32,020 nucleotides of DNA, from NCBI GenBank assembly GCA_903823565.1, contig CAIJTF010000046.1, forward strand, positions 1 to 32,020. Direction: 5' to 3'. The DNA is from an uncultured Flavobacteriales bacterium (GTDB lineage Bacteria; Bacteroidota; Bacteroidia; Flavobacteriales_D; Crocinitomicaceae). Made by a program: the position numbers and the translations under genes. The notes below the pieces were generated by a model. It saw only the letters and a program-made list of their open reading frames with translations, was not told where the DNA came from and did not search any database. Of this stretch, positions 24,964 to 32,020 are shown in pieces; position 1 is the stretch's first letter; each line of letters begins with the position of its first letter.

Positions 24964-26058
24964 TTACTGAAATATGCGAACATAATCAACGTACATGGTT
25001 TGTGGGAATTGAGTCGTTCCATCAGGACTTCCAGGCCAATTCCCACCAACGGCAACATTAAAGATCAGGAAGAACTTCTCTTGAAACTCTGCAAGTTGTG
25101 CTGGGGTCGTGTTTATGGTATTATAAACTACATTATCAACAAGCCAGGTGATTCCGTTTGCATTCCAAACGATAGAGAATACGTGAAATTCATCGGCAAA
25201 AACGCCTGAATTCAAGGTGTAACTATCTCCGTATTGAGCGTGGGATCCATTATCGCTCCAATGGGCAGTTCCGTGTATCGTTTTATCGTTATTTCCCGCT
25301 CCACCTATCATTTCCATGATATCAATTTCGCCACAGGAAGGCCACCCTACACTTGTAATATTATCCCCTAACATCCACAGTGCAGGCCATATGCCTTGTC
25401 CCTTTGGAAGCGCTGCTCGAATATCAATTCTTCCGTATTTCCAGGATTGAATTCCTTGGGTTTTAATTCGGCTTGAAGTATAGTTTTGTCCACCCATTGC
25501 CTCTTGTTTGGCCGTAATTTGAAGCAAACCATCGGAAACTACGGCATTTTGGTTCGTGTAATATTGCAGCTCATTATTTCCCCACCCCGAATTTCCGGTT
25601 CCAATATCATAAACCCAATTTTGTGAAAGGCTTAAGCCATTAAATTCGTCCTGCCAAACCAAGGTATAACCCGGATAGTTGAGTGGGCTAGTGGTACCCG
25701 AGGTCGGGGCACCGGTATTTCCAGCATTGATGTTAATATCAAACGTTTCCATTTCCGTAATAAAGTCTGAATAGGTGGTGTTTGCTGTAACCTTTACCTG
25801 GTATTGACCGGAGGCATTGTAGGTATGGGTTGCTACTCCTGTTTTTGTTTCTACTTGCGTAGAATCACCGTTTTCGTAGAAAGTAATTAGGTAGAAATTT
25901 GCAGAATCTGCCTGCGCATTTACGGTGACCGTAGCACCATCTACTACCAAATTAACCGTCAAATCGTTGGGGAGAATAATTACCCCAGGTTGATAGGTGT
26001 TTTTTTGACAAGCGCCCTGCAGTAAGGCAACTATTAAGAAAAAGAAAAGTGTTTTCAT
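24964..26058 (-). CDS. GH16 endo-beta-1,3(-1,4)-glucanase (laminarinase-type) lipoprotein
   Basis: A 364-residue lipoprotein, with a signal ending in the lipobox QGAC (C17). Residues about 30-112 form a degenerate PKD/Ig-like domain (THTYNASGQYQVKV), and a short Gly/Thr linker follows. The GH16 jelly-roll spans about 130-364. The catalytic motif GEIDIMEM gives the nucleophile E244, assisting D246 and acid/base E249. This ExDxxE form with the inserted methionine is the laminarinase/lichenase type rather than the kappa-carrageenase or XTH type. Other landmarks are YTLVWQDEFNG, GRIDIRAALPKGQGIWPALWML, HVFSIVW and NVAVGGNWPG. It would cut beta-1,3-glucan chains at the cell surface. It starts 6 nt after the PKD lipoprotein gene and is followed by GH3. 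Confidence 0.94.
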   Translation of the reverse strand: MKTLFFFLIVALLQGACQKNTYQPGVIILPNDLTVNLVVDGATVTVNAQADSANFYLITFYENGDSTQVETKTGVATHTYNASGQYQVKVTANTTYSDFITEMETFDININAGNTGAPTSGTTSPLNYPGYTLVWQDEFNGLSLSQNWVYDIGTGNSGWGNNELQYYTNQNAVVSDGLLQITAKQEAMGGQNYTSSRIKTQGIQSWKYGRIDIRAALPKGQGIWPALWMLGDNITSVGWPSCGEIDIMEMIGGAGNNDKTIHGTAHWSDNGSHAQYGDSYTLNSGVFADEFHVFSIVWNANGITWLVDNVVYNTINTTPAQLAEFQEKFFLIFNVAVGGNWPGSPDGTTQFPQTMYVDYVRIFQ

Positions 26059-26064
26059 AGTTAT

Positions 26065-26913
26065 TTATTCTGTTTTTAATCTAATGTACCATTTCAACCC
26101 TCCTGCATGATGGCCATATTGAAGGGTCATGGTAGAATCAGTCAGGTCTAGTATTCTGTAGGTATTAACTCCGGTGTAAAATCCGAGAAACGCGCCATTG
26201 CTCAGGGTAATGGTGTTTTCGGCTCCTTCAGTTAAAGTCCAAGATTTATTAAGTTGATCTTGATACGGTGCAGTGAAATCTCCTAAGTTTTGAAACGATC
26301 CCGGAAAGCTTGCCGCCAGTGAATTGTGAATGTAAACATTTCCATTGGTGATCATATCGAACTTATAGCCATTCAGGTAAAAGACATATTTATCATCGTA
26401 CAATCCACAACCTGGTTTTTCATTGGCTCCTGCAGCCCACCATTCTGGAACAGGGCCCAAAGCGCTTTCTGGATCAGGGCCTACCCCAAAATGACCACTG
26501 TTTGCAGAATCAAGTACCCAAGTTTTGTATCCAGGGCCATTTGCGCCCCCCGTTAGTTTATTATAAAAGGGATTATCGAGGAGTCCTAAATCCGTTTGGG
26601 CAATGGTGATTTCCTGGGTAGAGGAACGGCTTCCACCTTTATTGAATACCGTTAGGGTTATTGTGTAGGTTCCTGCATAGGGATAAATGGCAACGGCACT
26701 TGTCCCTTCACCTTTTGTTCCATTGCCGAAGTCCCATCGGCAGATCAACTCTGGATTACTGGCCACCAATTGGATAATGTTGGCATTGGTATCCGTTGGA
26801 GTTGCTGTAAATTGCGCATCCGAAACCGAAGGAGGCGGACCCATTACTGGCCGTTCCTTTTGGCAACTAAAAAGAATAAGTAAAAAGAGGGATGGTAGGA
26901 ATAACTTTAACAT
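26065..26913 (-). CDS. PKD lipoprotein in SusE/SGBP position, probable glycan-binding protein
   Basis: A 282-residue lipoprotein. The start at ATG 26913 gives a signal with lipobox LFSC (C17); the frame to 26949 would add 12 residues overlapping the SusD gene. A PKD domain is at about residues 31-106 (CRWDFGNGTKGEG, YAGTYTITLTVFNKGG). The remaining 165 residues form a domain that resembles the N-terminal domain of the T9SS protein at 21143-22603: KTWVLDSA, HFGVGP, EWW, CGLYDDKYVF, ITLSNGAFLGFYTG, STMTLQYG. There is no catalytic motif of a known hydrolase. Position directly after SusD, 11 nt downstream, is where surface glycan-binding proteins are encoded in PULs. I infer beta-glucan binding on the cell surface. 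Confidence 0.83.
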   Translation of the reverse strand: MLKLFLPSLFLLILFSCQKERPVMGPPPSVSDAQFTATPTDTNANIIQLVASNPELICRWDFGNGTKGEGTSAVAIYPYAGTYTITLTVFNKGGSRSSTQEITIAQTDLGLLDNPFYNKLTGGANGPGYKTWVLDSANSGHFGVGPDPESALGPVPEWWAAGANEKPGCGLYDDKYVFYLNGYKFDMITNGNVYIHNSLAASFPGSFQNLGDFTAPYQDQLNKSWTLTEGAENTITLSNGAFLGFYTGVNTYRILDLTDSTMTLQYGHHAGGLKWYIRLKTE

Positions 26914-26924
26914 AGTATAAAATT

Positions 26925-28385
26925 TTAATAACCAGGATTTTGTGGCCATCTGCCACCAGCCAAATCAATCTCAATTTGTGGAATTGGAAAGACGTCATGT
27001 TTCCCATTGATAAATCCAGGAATCGCATCCGCCGCTTTTCCCGTTCGTACTAAATCGAAAAAATGGTGTCCTTCACCTGACAATTCATATCGGCGTTCAT
27101 TATAGATTTTTTCTAACGAATTGACGGATACACCAGGTATTGAAACGCGGGATCTAATTTGATTAACATAGGTTTGCGCAATGGAGTTGTTTCCAAGGTG
27201 ATAATTTGCCTCCGCGGCCATTAAAAGCACATCGGCGTAGCGTATAACCTTGTAATTCAGTGGACTAGTAAGGTCGTTGTCTGGTAGGCCAATTTCCCCC
27301 TGTCGTTTGATGTATTTATTGTTATAAAAACCCGTATGTCCTCCTGCTCCAATGGCATAGCTTATTGAGGCGGGGTTTGGTTGGGCGGCAATAAAGGCTT
27401 CGATATCCAAGATGGTAATGCCACGTCTAGGATCACCAGCGGGGAAAAAGTCGTATAATTCCTGGGTGGGTAGGTTGTAGCTATTCCCATCTCCGTAGAC
27501 GGGACCGTTGTATTGTCTTATTCCTTGGTAGCCCGGGGCTGCATTTCCTTCCAAACAGGCCAAACATCCGTAACTTCCTCCTTCTAGCCCTGTGTACTCA
27601 ATATCAAAAACGGTTTCTGTATTGTTTTCATGTGCTGCATCAAATAACTCGGCATATACAGGATGAAGGCTGTATTGGCCCGAAGAAATTACCTCGTTTA
27701 ATATGGAGACTGCATCTGCCCATTTTTCCTGGTATAAATAAACCTTTCCTAAAAGTGCTTTAGCGGCCCCTCTCGTTGCCCTTCCCTTTTGCGCCGCGTT
27801 GGGATTAAGTACCGAAGCGGCATCCAACAAGTCCTGTTCAATTTGTGCATAAACTTCTGTTTTCGGGCTTCGATCAATGGTTCTAACCTCCTCAATACCC
27901 AATCGCTTATCGATGACCAGAGGTACATCTCCAAAAAACTTTACCAGCTCAAAATAGTAGTAAGCCCGGAGAAATTTAGCTTCGGCCAGGATGTGGTCTT
28001 TGCCCTCAAACGTTATGTTGTTTTTGTTTTCAAGGATGTAGTTAGCGCGTGAAATTCCCACGTAATTCCATCGAAAAACACTTCTCAAATCGTTGTTGAT
28101 TCCACCATGCGTCATGTTATCTATTTGATGCAATCCTTGAGAATCGTTAACGCTTTCTCCTCCGGCAATGGCATTATTGCTTGCAATTTCACCTATCCAA
28201 AAAGACATGAAAGAGGTTTGCAACATATCATACGCGCCCACGAGTGCACGCTCATAGTCTTCAGGCGTTTTGAAATAATTTTCAGCGTCTTGCGCATAAG
28301 GTGGATCAACGGAAAGGAATTTCTTGCAGGAATAAAGGGAAAGGCTTATCGCAAAGATCCACAAAAGGTAACGTAGGTATTTCAT
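26925..28385 (-). CDS. SusD/RagB-family glycan-binding outer-membrane lipoprotein
   Basis: A 486-residue SusD homologue that forms the lid over the SusC-like channel and presents oligosaccharides to it. The signal ends in the lipobox LYSC (C20) followed by KKFLSVDPP, a start typical of SusD lipoproteins. NYFKTPEDYERALVGAYDML, RWNYVGISRANYILEN, AEAKFLRAYYYFELVKFFGDVPLV and the TPR-type helices AKALLGKVYLYQEKWADAV are family hallmarks. The C-terminus shows RYADVLLMAAEANYHLGN, IYNERRYELSGEGHHFFDLVRTGKA and FPIPQIEIDL, also standard. It starts 3 nt after the SusC-like gene ends, so the partners are made together. Specificity cannot be read directly, but the downstream GH16 and GH3 point to beta-glucan. 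Confidence 0.96.
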   Translation of the reverse strand: MKYLRYLLWIFAISLSLYSCKKFLSVDPPYAQDAENYFKTPEDYERALVGAYDMLQTSFMSFWIGEIASNNAIAGGESVNDSQGLHQIDNMTHGGINNDLRSVFRWNYVGISRANYILENKNNITFEGKDHILAEAKFLRAYYYFELVKFFGDVPLVIDKRLGIEEVRTIDRSPKTEVYAQIEQDLLDAASVLNPNAAQKGRATRGAAKALLGKVYLYQEKWADAVSILNEVISSGQYSLHPVYAELFDAAHENNTETVFDIEYTGLEGGSYGCLACLEGNAAPGYQGIRQYNGPVYGDGNSYNLPTQELYDFFPAGDPRRGITILDIEAFIAAQPNPASISYAIGAGGHTGFYNNKYIKRQGEIGLPDNDLTSPLNYKVIRYADVLLMAAEANYHLGNNSIAQTYVNQIRSRVSIPGVSVNSLEKIYNERRYELSGEGHHFFDLVRTGKAADAIPGFINGKHDVFPIPQIEIDLAGGRWPQNPGY

Positions 28386-28388
28386 GGT

Positions 28389-31300
28389 TTAAAATTTAAA
28401 TTGTAATCCGCCCATAATGGTTCTCGCTTGAGGATATAAACCGTAGTCTACTCCGGCAGATAGGGCGCTAGAAGAACCTAAATCAGGGTCATAGCCCATG
28501 TACTTCGTAAGCGTGAAGAGATTGTTGGCAGACACATACACGCGTAACTGCTCTAATTTTATTTTTTGTAAAACTGTTTTCGGAAAGCTATATCCCAATT
28601 GTAGGTTACGCAAGCGCAAAAACGAACCATCTTCTACGAAATAAGAGGAGAAAACACTATTTCTCGTTGTAGCCGTCGTTTGAATGGGAACGGTATAGGA
28701 GGAACCTTCACCCACCCATCGATCAATAACGTAACTGAGTTGATTCGCATACGGTTGCTGTCTTTCATAGTTCCTTATAATTTCATTTCCAACCGATGCA
28801 AAAAAGTTGGCTGAGAAATCGATTCCTTTATAGCTTGCCGAGAGGGAAAGCCCCATGGTAAAGTCCGGAATGGCGGAACCTAGGTTAGTTTTGTCGCTAT
28901 CATCGGTAAAGCTAATTACGCCATCACCGTTTTGATCTACGAAGATCAAATCTCCAGGTTTTGCTCCCTCCTGTACAATAGAGGAATTGTCTATTTCCTC
29001 TTGGGACTGGTAAATACCTGCCACTTCATAACCGAAAAAATACCCAATCTCATAACCTTTTTGGAAGCGGGTGGCAACATCTCCTCCCACACTAAAACTT
29101 GCTCCAGGAAGGTAATCAACCCCTTCTGGCACACTAGTTACTTGGTTTTTAACGGTTGTAAAATTCCAATTCGCTTCGTATTGAAATGCTTTACTTCGAT
29201 CGGTTCGGTAGCCTAATTCGATTTCCCATCCCTTGTTTGATACATTGCCGGCATTAATAACCGGAGGATATCCACCTGGCCCATAGGAACCCATTAAAGC
29301 AGACACATCGGGTTGAAACAAGAGGTCGTAGGTGTTTTTTACAAAATAATTGGTTGTAAAAGAAAGTCGTTTCCAAGCGGACAAATCAAACCCAAGGTTT
29401 AATTGTCGGGTAGTTTCCCACCGTAGGTCTGGATTAGCGGGTCTTCCTATGGCTACTCCTTGCGTTATAATGTCATCGAAAACATAGACGCCTTCCCCGT
29501 TGAGCAAGGCTCTGTATGCAAAATTAGGAATCTGATCGTTTCCAGATATACCGTAGCTCAGACGGAGTTTACACAAATCAATAGTGCTCCAAGGAAAGAA
29601 TTCTTCTTCCGAGATCAACCAGCCTGCAGAAGCGGAGGGGAAGGTTCCATAACGGCTATTAGGTCCAAATTTGCTGGAACCATCGCGGCGAATCACCAAG
29701 GAGGCCATGTACTTTTCTTTGAATAAATACTCCGTTCTCAAGAAGGCGGAAAGCAGGCGCTCTGTAAATTCCCATGAACCGGTGTTGTTAAGGTAACCTC
29801 CTTGGGTAGTGTTGGCAGAAATATCGGCATAAGTGACATCGTTATTTGGAACGCCATAAGCAACACCATTGATGGAATTGCCTTCGCGATGAAAGACCGT
29901 TACTCCAGCCGTGGTTTTGAGCAAATGATGGGTATTGAATGAGCGGTCGTAATTAACAAATCCTTCGTAGGATAAATCGGAGTAGGTGTTTCTTTCTTCG
30001 TATACCGCTGCTCCCCGTTCGATTTCAAATCCTGGAGTCAATTCCACCGTGGGGGATTCTAAAGCTTCATTAAGTGCAGTATTTGCATACTTGCCCTCTC
30101 CATACCATACTAAAGGGGAAAAAACCTTGCCATCGACCAAGGCAACGTTATAATTGAAGCGATTGGTGATGGATAAATTTTTAATCGGTTTGAAGACAAA
30201 TTCCTCTTTACCTACAAATTTTTGCGCATTGTTCCAATTGTACGTATTTCGTATTTGCGCAACCGGATTAATAATATCACTTACTTCTTCCATGTAGGAA
30301 TAGTTGCCCATCGGGGAGATTACAGGTTCTGTAGGAAACGCATTGATGGTGTTGTAAAGCACCGAACCTATACCATTTTCTGGCAAGGTTTTTCTACCTT
30401 CCGAAGAGAACAATAAAACGGAATTTAATTTGAGCTTATCGGATAGATCTGTGGAAAAATTAAGCCTTGCATTGTATCGATCAAAATTGGATTTATTACC
30501 CCCTACGATTCCCGCTTGATTTAAGTAGCCGAGGCCAATGGAGTAACGCGTATTGAATGTACCTCCATTAAGGGAAAGGTTATGGCTTTGAACGGGTGCT
30601 CGCGAAAAAACGGATCCTTGCCAATCCGTTCCTTCTCCAACGTTTGTGTTTTGAAAGGGCATGGCTTGACCTCCTAAGGCAAACATTTCGTTTTTTATTA
30701 CCGCGTATTCATCTGCGCGCAGTAGATCCAACTTTTTCGTAGTCTCTTGTATGCCATAATATCCATTATATTCGATGGAGGGTTTTTTATTGAGCGCACC
30801 GTTTTTGGTTTCTACCAATATAACTCCGTTCGCAGCCCTTACCCCGTAAATTCCGGCCATAGCATCTTTCAGAACCGTAATGGATTTAATATCAGAGGGG
30901 TTTAGGGCATTCAATCCCTGAGAATCGTACACAATACCATCTACTAAGATTAATGGGTCGTTATCGCCAAAGGTACCCAAGCCTCGAATTCTGATGTTGG
31001 CGCTTCCACCGGGGGAGCCAGAATTGGTGGAAACATTTACTCCAGACAGTTGACCTTGTAAGGCTTGGTCCATCCTTGACATGTTCATTTTTTCAATGTC
31101 ATCGCCGTTTATTTTACCCGTGGCTCCCGTTATGTTTTTGTTTTTTGCCTCTCCATATCCAATGATAACAATCTCTTTCCTTTCCGAAGCTTCTGGAAGC
31201 AACTGAATGGTCGCGGGGGTTGTATTAGGTCGTAGGCTCAGGGTCTGACTCACATAGCCTTGCAAGGAGAAGGTTATGTTCAGTGCAGAAGTATCTTTTG

Positions 31301-31478
31301 TGGTGATTTCAAATTTACCTTCCTGGTTTGTAACCGAAAACGCATCCGTTCCCCATTTCAATTTTACGAGGGCAAGGGGTTTATTCAGCTCGTTGGTAAC
31401 CTGACCCTTAATGAAAAGGGATTGGGAATGTGCAACGGTAAAGCTTGTTAGGAAAAGCAGAAGGTATAAATTTCTCAT
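28389..31478 (-). CDS. SusC/RagA-family TonB-linked outer-membrane transporter
   Basis: A 1029-residue glycan importer. The start at ATG 31478 gives the signal peptide directly (MRNLYLLLFLTSFTVAHSQ); the frame to 31538 would add 20 residues running into the regulatory region. Residues about 20-95 are a carboxypeptidase-like domain. A TonB-box-like KEIVIIGYGEAK is at about 101-112. The plug domain (about 115-235) carries MDQALQGQLSGVNVS, IRIRGLGTFGDNDPLILVDG and the KDAMAGIYGVRAANGVILV motif; the rest is the 22-strand barrel, ending RTIMGGLQFKF. It takes up oligosaccharides released by surface GH16 using TonB energy. It heads the operon, behind a promoter overlapped by an inverted repeat and a leader with a stable hairpin. 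Confidence 0.96.
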   Translation of the reverse strand: MRNLYLLLFLTSFTVAHSQSLFIKGQVTNELNKPLALVKLKWGTDAFSVTNQEGKFEITTKDTSALNITFSLQGYVSQTLSLRPNTTPATIQLLPEASERKEIVIIGYGEAKNKNITGATGKINGDDIEKMNMSRMDQALQGQLSGVNVSTNSGSPGGSANIRIRGLGTFGDNDPLILVDGIVYDSQGLNALNPSDIKSITVLKDAMAGIYGVRAANGVILVETKNGALNKKPSIEYNGYYGIQETTKKLDLLRADEYAVIKNEMFALGGQAMPFQNTNVGEGTDWQGSVFSRAPVQSHNLSLNGGTFNTRYSIGLGYLNQAGIVGGNKSNFDRYNARLNFSTDLSDKLKLNSVLLFSSEGRKTLPENGIGSVLYNTINAFPTEPVISPMGNYSYMEEVSDIINPVAQIRNTYNWNNAQKFVGKEEFVFKPIKNLSITNRFNYNVALVDGKVFSPLVWYGEGKYANTALNEALESPTVELTPGFEIERGAAVYEERNTYSDLSYEGFVNYDRSFNTHHLLKTTAGVTVFHREGNSINGVAYGVPNNDVTYADISANTTQGGYLNNTGSWEFTERLLSAFLRTEYLFKEKYMASLVIRRDGSSKFGPNSRYGTFPSASAGWLISEEEFFPWSTIDLCKLRLSYGISGNDQIPNFAYRALLNGEGVYVFDDIITQGVAIGRPANPDLRWETTRQLNLGFDLSAWKRLSFTTNYFVKNTYDLLFQPDVSALMGSYGPGGYPPVINAGNVSNKGWEIELGYRTDRSKAFQYEANWNFTTVKNQVTSVPEGVDYLPGASFSVGGDVATRFQKGYEIGYFFGYEVAGIYQSQEEIDNSSIVQEGAKPGDLIFVDQNGDGVISFTDDSDKTNLGSAIPDFTMGLSLSASYKGIDFSANFFASVGNEIIRNYERQQPYANQLSYVIDRWVGEGSSYTVPIQTTATTRNSVFSSYFVEDGSFLRLRNLQLGYSFPKTVLQKIKLEQLRVYVSANNLFTLTKYMGYDPDLGSSSALSAGVDYGLYPQARTIMGGLQFKF

Positions 31479-31497
31479 GTTCTTAAAAATTACTTTA

Positions 31498-31515
31498 TGG
31501 GGAGTTGCCTCCCCA
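31498..31515 (-). promoter_or_regulatory. GCAA-loop hairpin in the leader of the susC-like gene
   Basis: A perfect 7-bp stem. In the minus-strand RNA it reads UGGGGAG-GCAA-CUCCCCA, with a GNRA-type tetraloop. It ends 19 nt before the ATG at 31478 and is followed by UAAAGUAAUUUUUAAG, so it could affect ribosome access, protect the 5' region, or act as a weak attenuator. It is strikingly GC-rich against an AT-rich leader. Confidence 0.6.
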
Positions 31516-31566
31516 CATACTAAGTAAAAACTAACCAATCAACTATTTTAAAATCAATTGAATGGG

Positions 31567-31599
31567 TAAATATACGCATATTATTGTAGTATATACAAT
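31567..31599 (-). promoter_or_regulatory. Promoter of the PUL operon
   Basis: On the minus strand ATTG at 31599-31596, a 21-nt spacer, and TATATTTA at 31574-31567 (7 of 8 to TAnnTTTG). This predicts a leader of roughly 85 nt before the susC-like ATG. The inverted repeat at 31582-31600 covers the -33 region and most of the spacer. Confidence 0.5.
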
Positions 31600-31600
31600 A
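31582..31600. promoter_or_regulatory. Candidate operator: perfect 7-7 inverted repeat
   Basis: TATTGTA-GTATA-TACAATA, perfect 7-base arms around a 5-base spacer, lying between the regulator gene and the PUL operon. It overlaps the -33/spacer part of the susC-like promoter. The size and symmetry suit a dimeric winged-helix regulator such as the NrtR-type protein encoded next door. A near copy is at 22638-22656. Confidence 0.6.
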
Positions 31601-31614
31601 TCTAAAATTAAGGA

Positions 31615-32020
31615 TTACATTTTGAAAATCCATTCACTTTGCTCCAGTCTTTCCAGTTCGTTTTGCCCGTCAAAGGAGAAAAGCCTTGCCGGTCTATGTT
31701 TTACGTTGGTTTGTTTTTCAGTGTGTGGAACGAGTGGAATTCCTTTTATTTTTTTTCTAAAATTTGCCTTGTCATAAGCGATCCCTTTCACATATTCAAA
31801 GAGCAGTTGAAATTCGTTAAGGGTAAATTTTTCGGGTAATAACTCAAAACAGATGGGTTCGATAGAAAGTTGTTTTTTCAATCGATCGAAGGTAGCGTCC
31901 AAAATTTCATTGTGGTCAAATGCCAATTCGCCCACTTCCAATACGGGTTCCCACTTTATCTCATTCGCCCAGGATGAAGCGCGAATGGATACATCTTCAA
32001 TACGAACCAAAGCGAAATAG
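31615..32020 (-). CDS. Nudix-related (NrtR/AraR-type) transcriptional regulator, C-terminal part
   Basis: Partial: the frame runs off the window at 32020, and about 135 C-terminal residues are present, ending at the TAA at 31615-31617. The visible part begins in the last strands of a Nudix-fold domain (YFALVRIED...WEPVLEVGELAFDHNEILDATFDRL). It continues into the winged-helix DNA-binding domain typical of NrtR-family regulators: FELLPEKFTLNEFQLLFEYV, DKANFRKKIKGIPLV, HRPARLFSFD. In Bacteroidota such regulators, for example the arabinose regulator AraR, bind sugars or nucleotide-sugar-like ligands through a Nudix domain that has lost catalysis. It lies 136 nt upstream of the susC-like gene on the same strand, so it is the obvious candidate regulator of this PUL. 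The Nudix box itself is outside the window. Confidence 0.85.
   Translation of the reverse strand, partial: YFALVRIEDVSIRASSWANEIKWEPVLEVGELAFDHNEILDATFDRLKKQLSIEPICFELLPEKFTLNEFQLLFEYVKGIAYDKANFRKKIKGIPLVPHTEKQTNVKHRPARLFSFDGQNELERLEQSEWIFKM

Noticed and set aside
28974..28980. Extra TACAATA half-site inside the susC-like coding region
   Set aside because: There is no second arm at the 5-base spacing, so it does not qualify as another operator copy.
31562..31839. Two plus-strand frames over the operator region and the regulator gene
   Set aside because: Both lie antisense to the NrtR-type C-terminal domain, whose motifs are clear; hydrophobic content is a by-product of the reverse frame.

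Overview
The window looks like a compact chromosomal segment of a member of Bacteroidota, most likely order Flavobacteriales. The reasons are type IX secretion (T9SS) sorting domains of both kinds (type A on the protein at 21143-22603, the gliding-motility type B on 11109-13364), a SusC/SusD pair, and promoter-like boxes of the TAnnTTTG type rather than TATAAT. Many lipoprotein signals of the form 'SCxK/ACxK' are also present, and non-ATG starts are frequent. The DNA is moderately AT-rich. I saw no tRNA, rRNA, CRISPR array, insertion sequence or phage gene, and no gap without a gene longer than about 140 bases. Species identity cannot be fixed from this window.

Left and centre (1-21074) are mostly housekeeping genes mixed with envelope proteins of unknown function. 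These are a TPR lipoprotein, a tiny CxxC membrane protein, a VAT1-like quinone oxidoreductase, the tRNA adenosine deaminase tadA, a RidA-family deaminase, a TPR membrane protein, an RlmI-like methyltransferase, a periplasmic thioredoxin-fold protein and a TonB-dependent receptor. Next comes a minus-strand run 13364 to 8283 holding a large surface protein with a type B sorting signal, yraN, an rluB-type pseudouridine synthase, a lipoprotein and a beta-barrel-like protein. Divergent from it is a tight plus-strand operon of an M20 dipeptidase, polA, a small lipoprotein and dxr (isoprenoid synthesis). All five convergent gene pairs overlap at their stop codons or are separated by only 2 nt.

Right (21143-32020) is a polysaccharide utilisation locus (PUL), read on the minus strand. 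At the window edge is the C-terminal part of a Nudix-related (NrtR/AraR-type) regulator. It is followed by SusC-like transporter, SusD-like lipoprotein, a PKD-containing lipoprotein in the SusE position, a GH16 endo-beta-glucanase lipoprotein and a GH3 beta-glucosidase lipoprotein, with gaps of only 3-11 nt. After a 98-nt gap comes a T9SS-secreted, apparently non-catalytic protein with two tandem glycan-binding-like domains, closed by a strong cUUCGg terminator. GH16 plus GH3 points to a beta-1,3(-1,4)-glucan such as laminarin as substrate. This is an inference.

The most interesting observations are in the PUL. A 19-bp inverted repeat, TATTGTA-N5-TACAATA, lies over the susC-like promoter. A near copy, TATAGTA-N5-TACAATA, lies over the putative promoter of the downstream T9SS protein, which suggests one regulon under the neighbouring NrtR-type regulator. 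The PKD lipoprotein and the T9SS protein also share a divergent domain (TW.L...GVGP...WW...C.[FY]DD...TMTL) that I cannot assign to a named family. The susC-like leader carries a perfect hairpin with a GCAA tetraloop just before the start codon.
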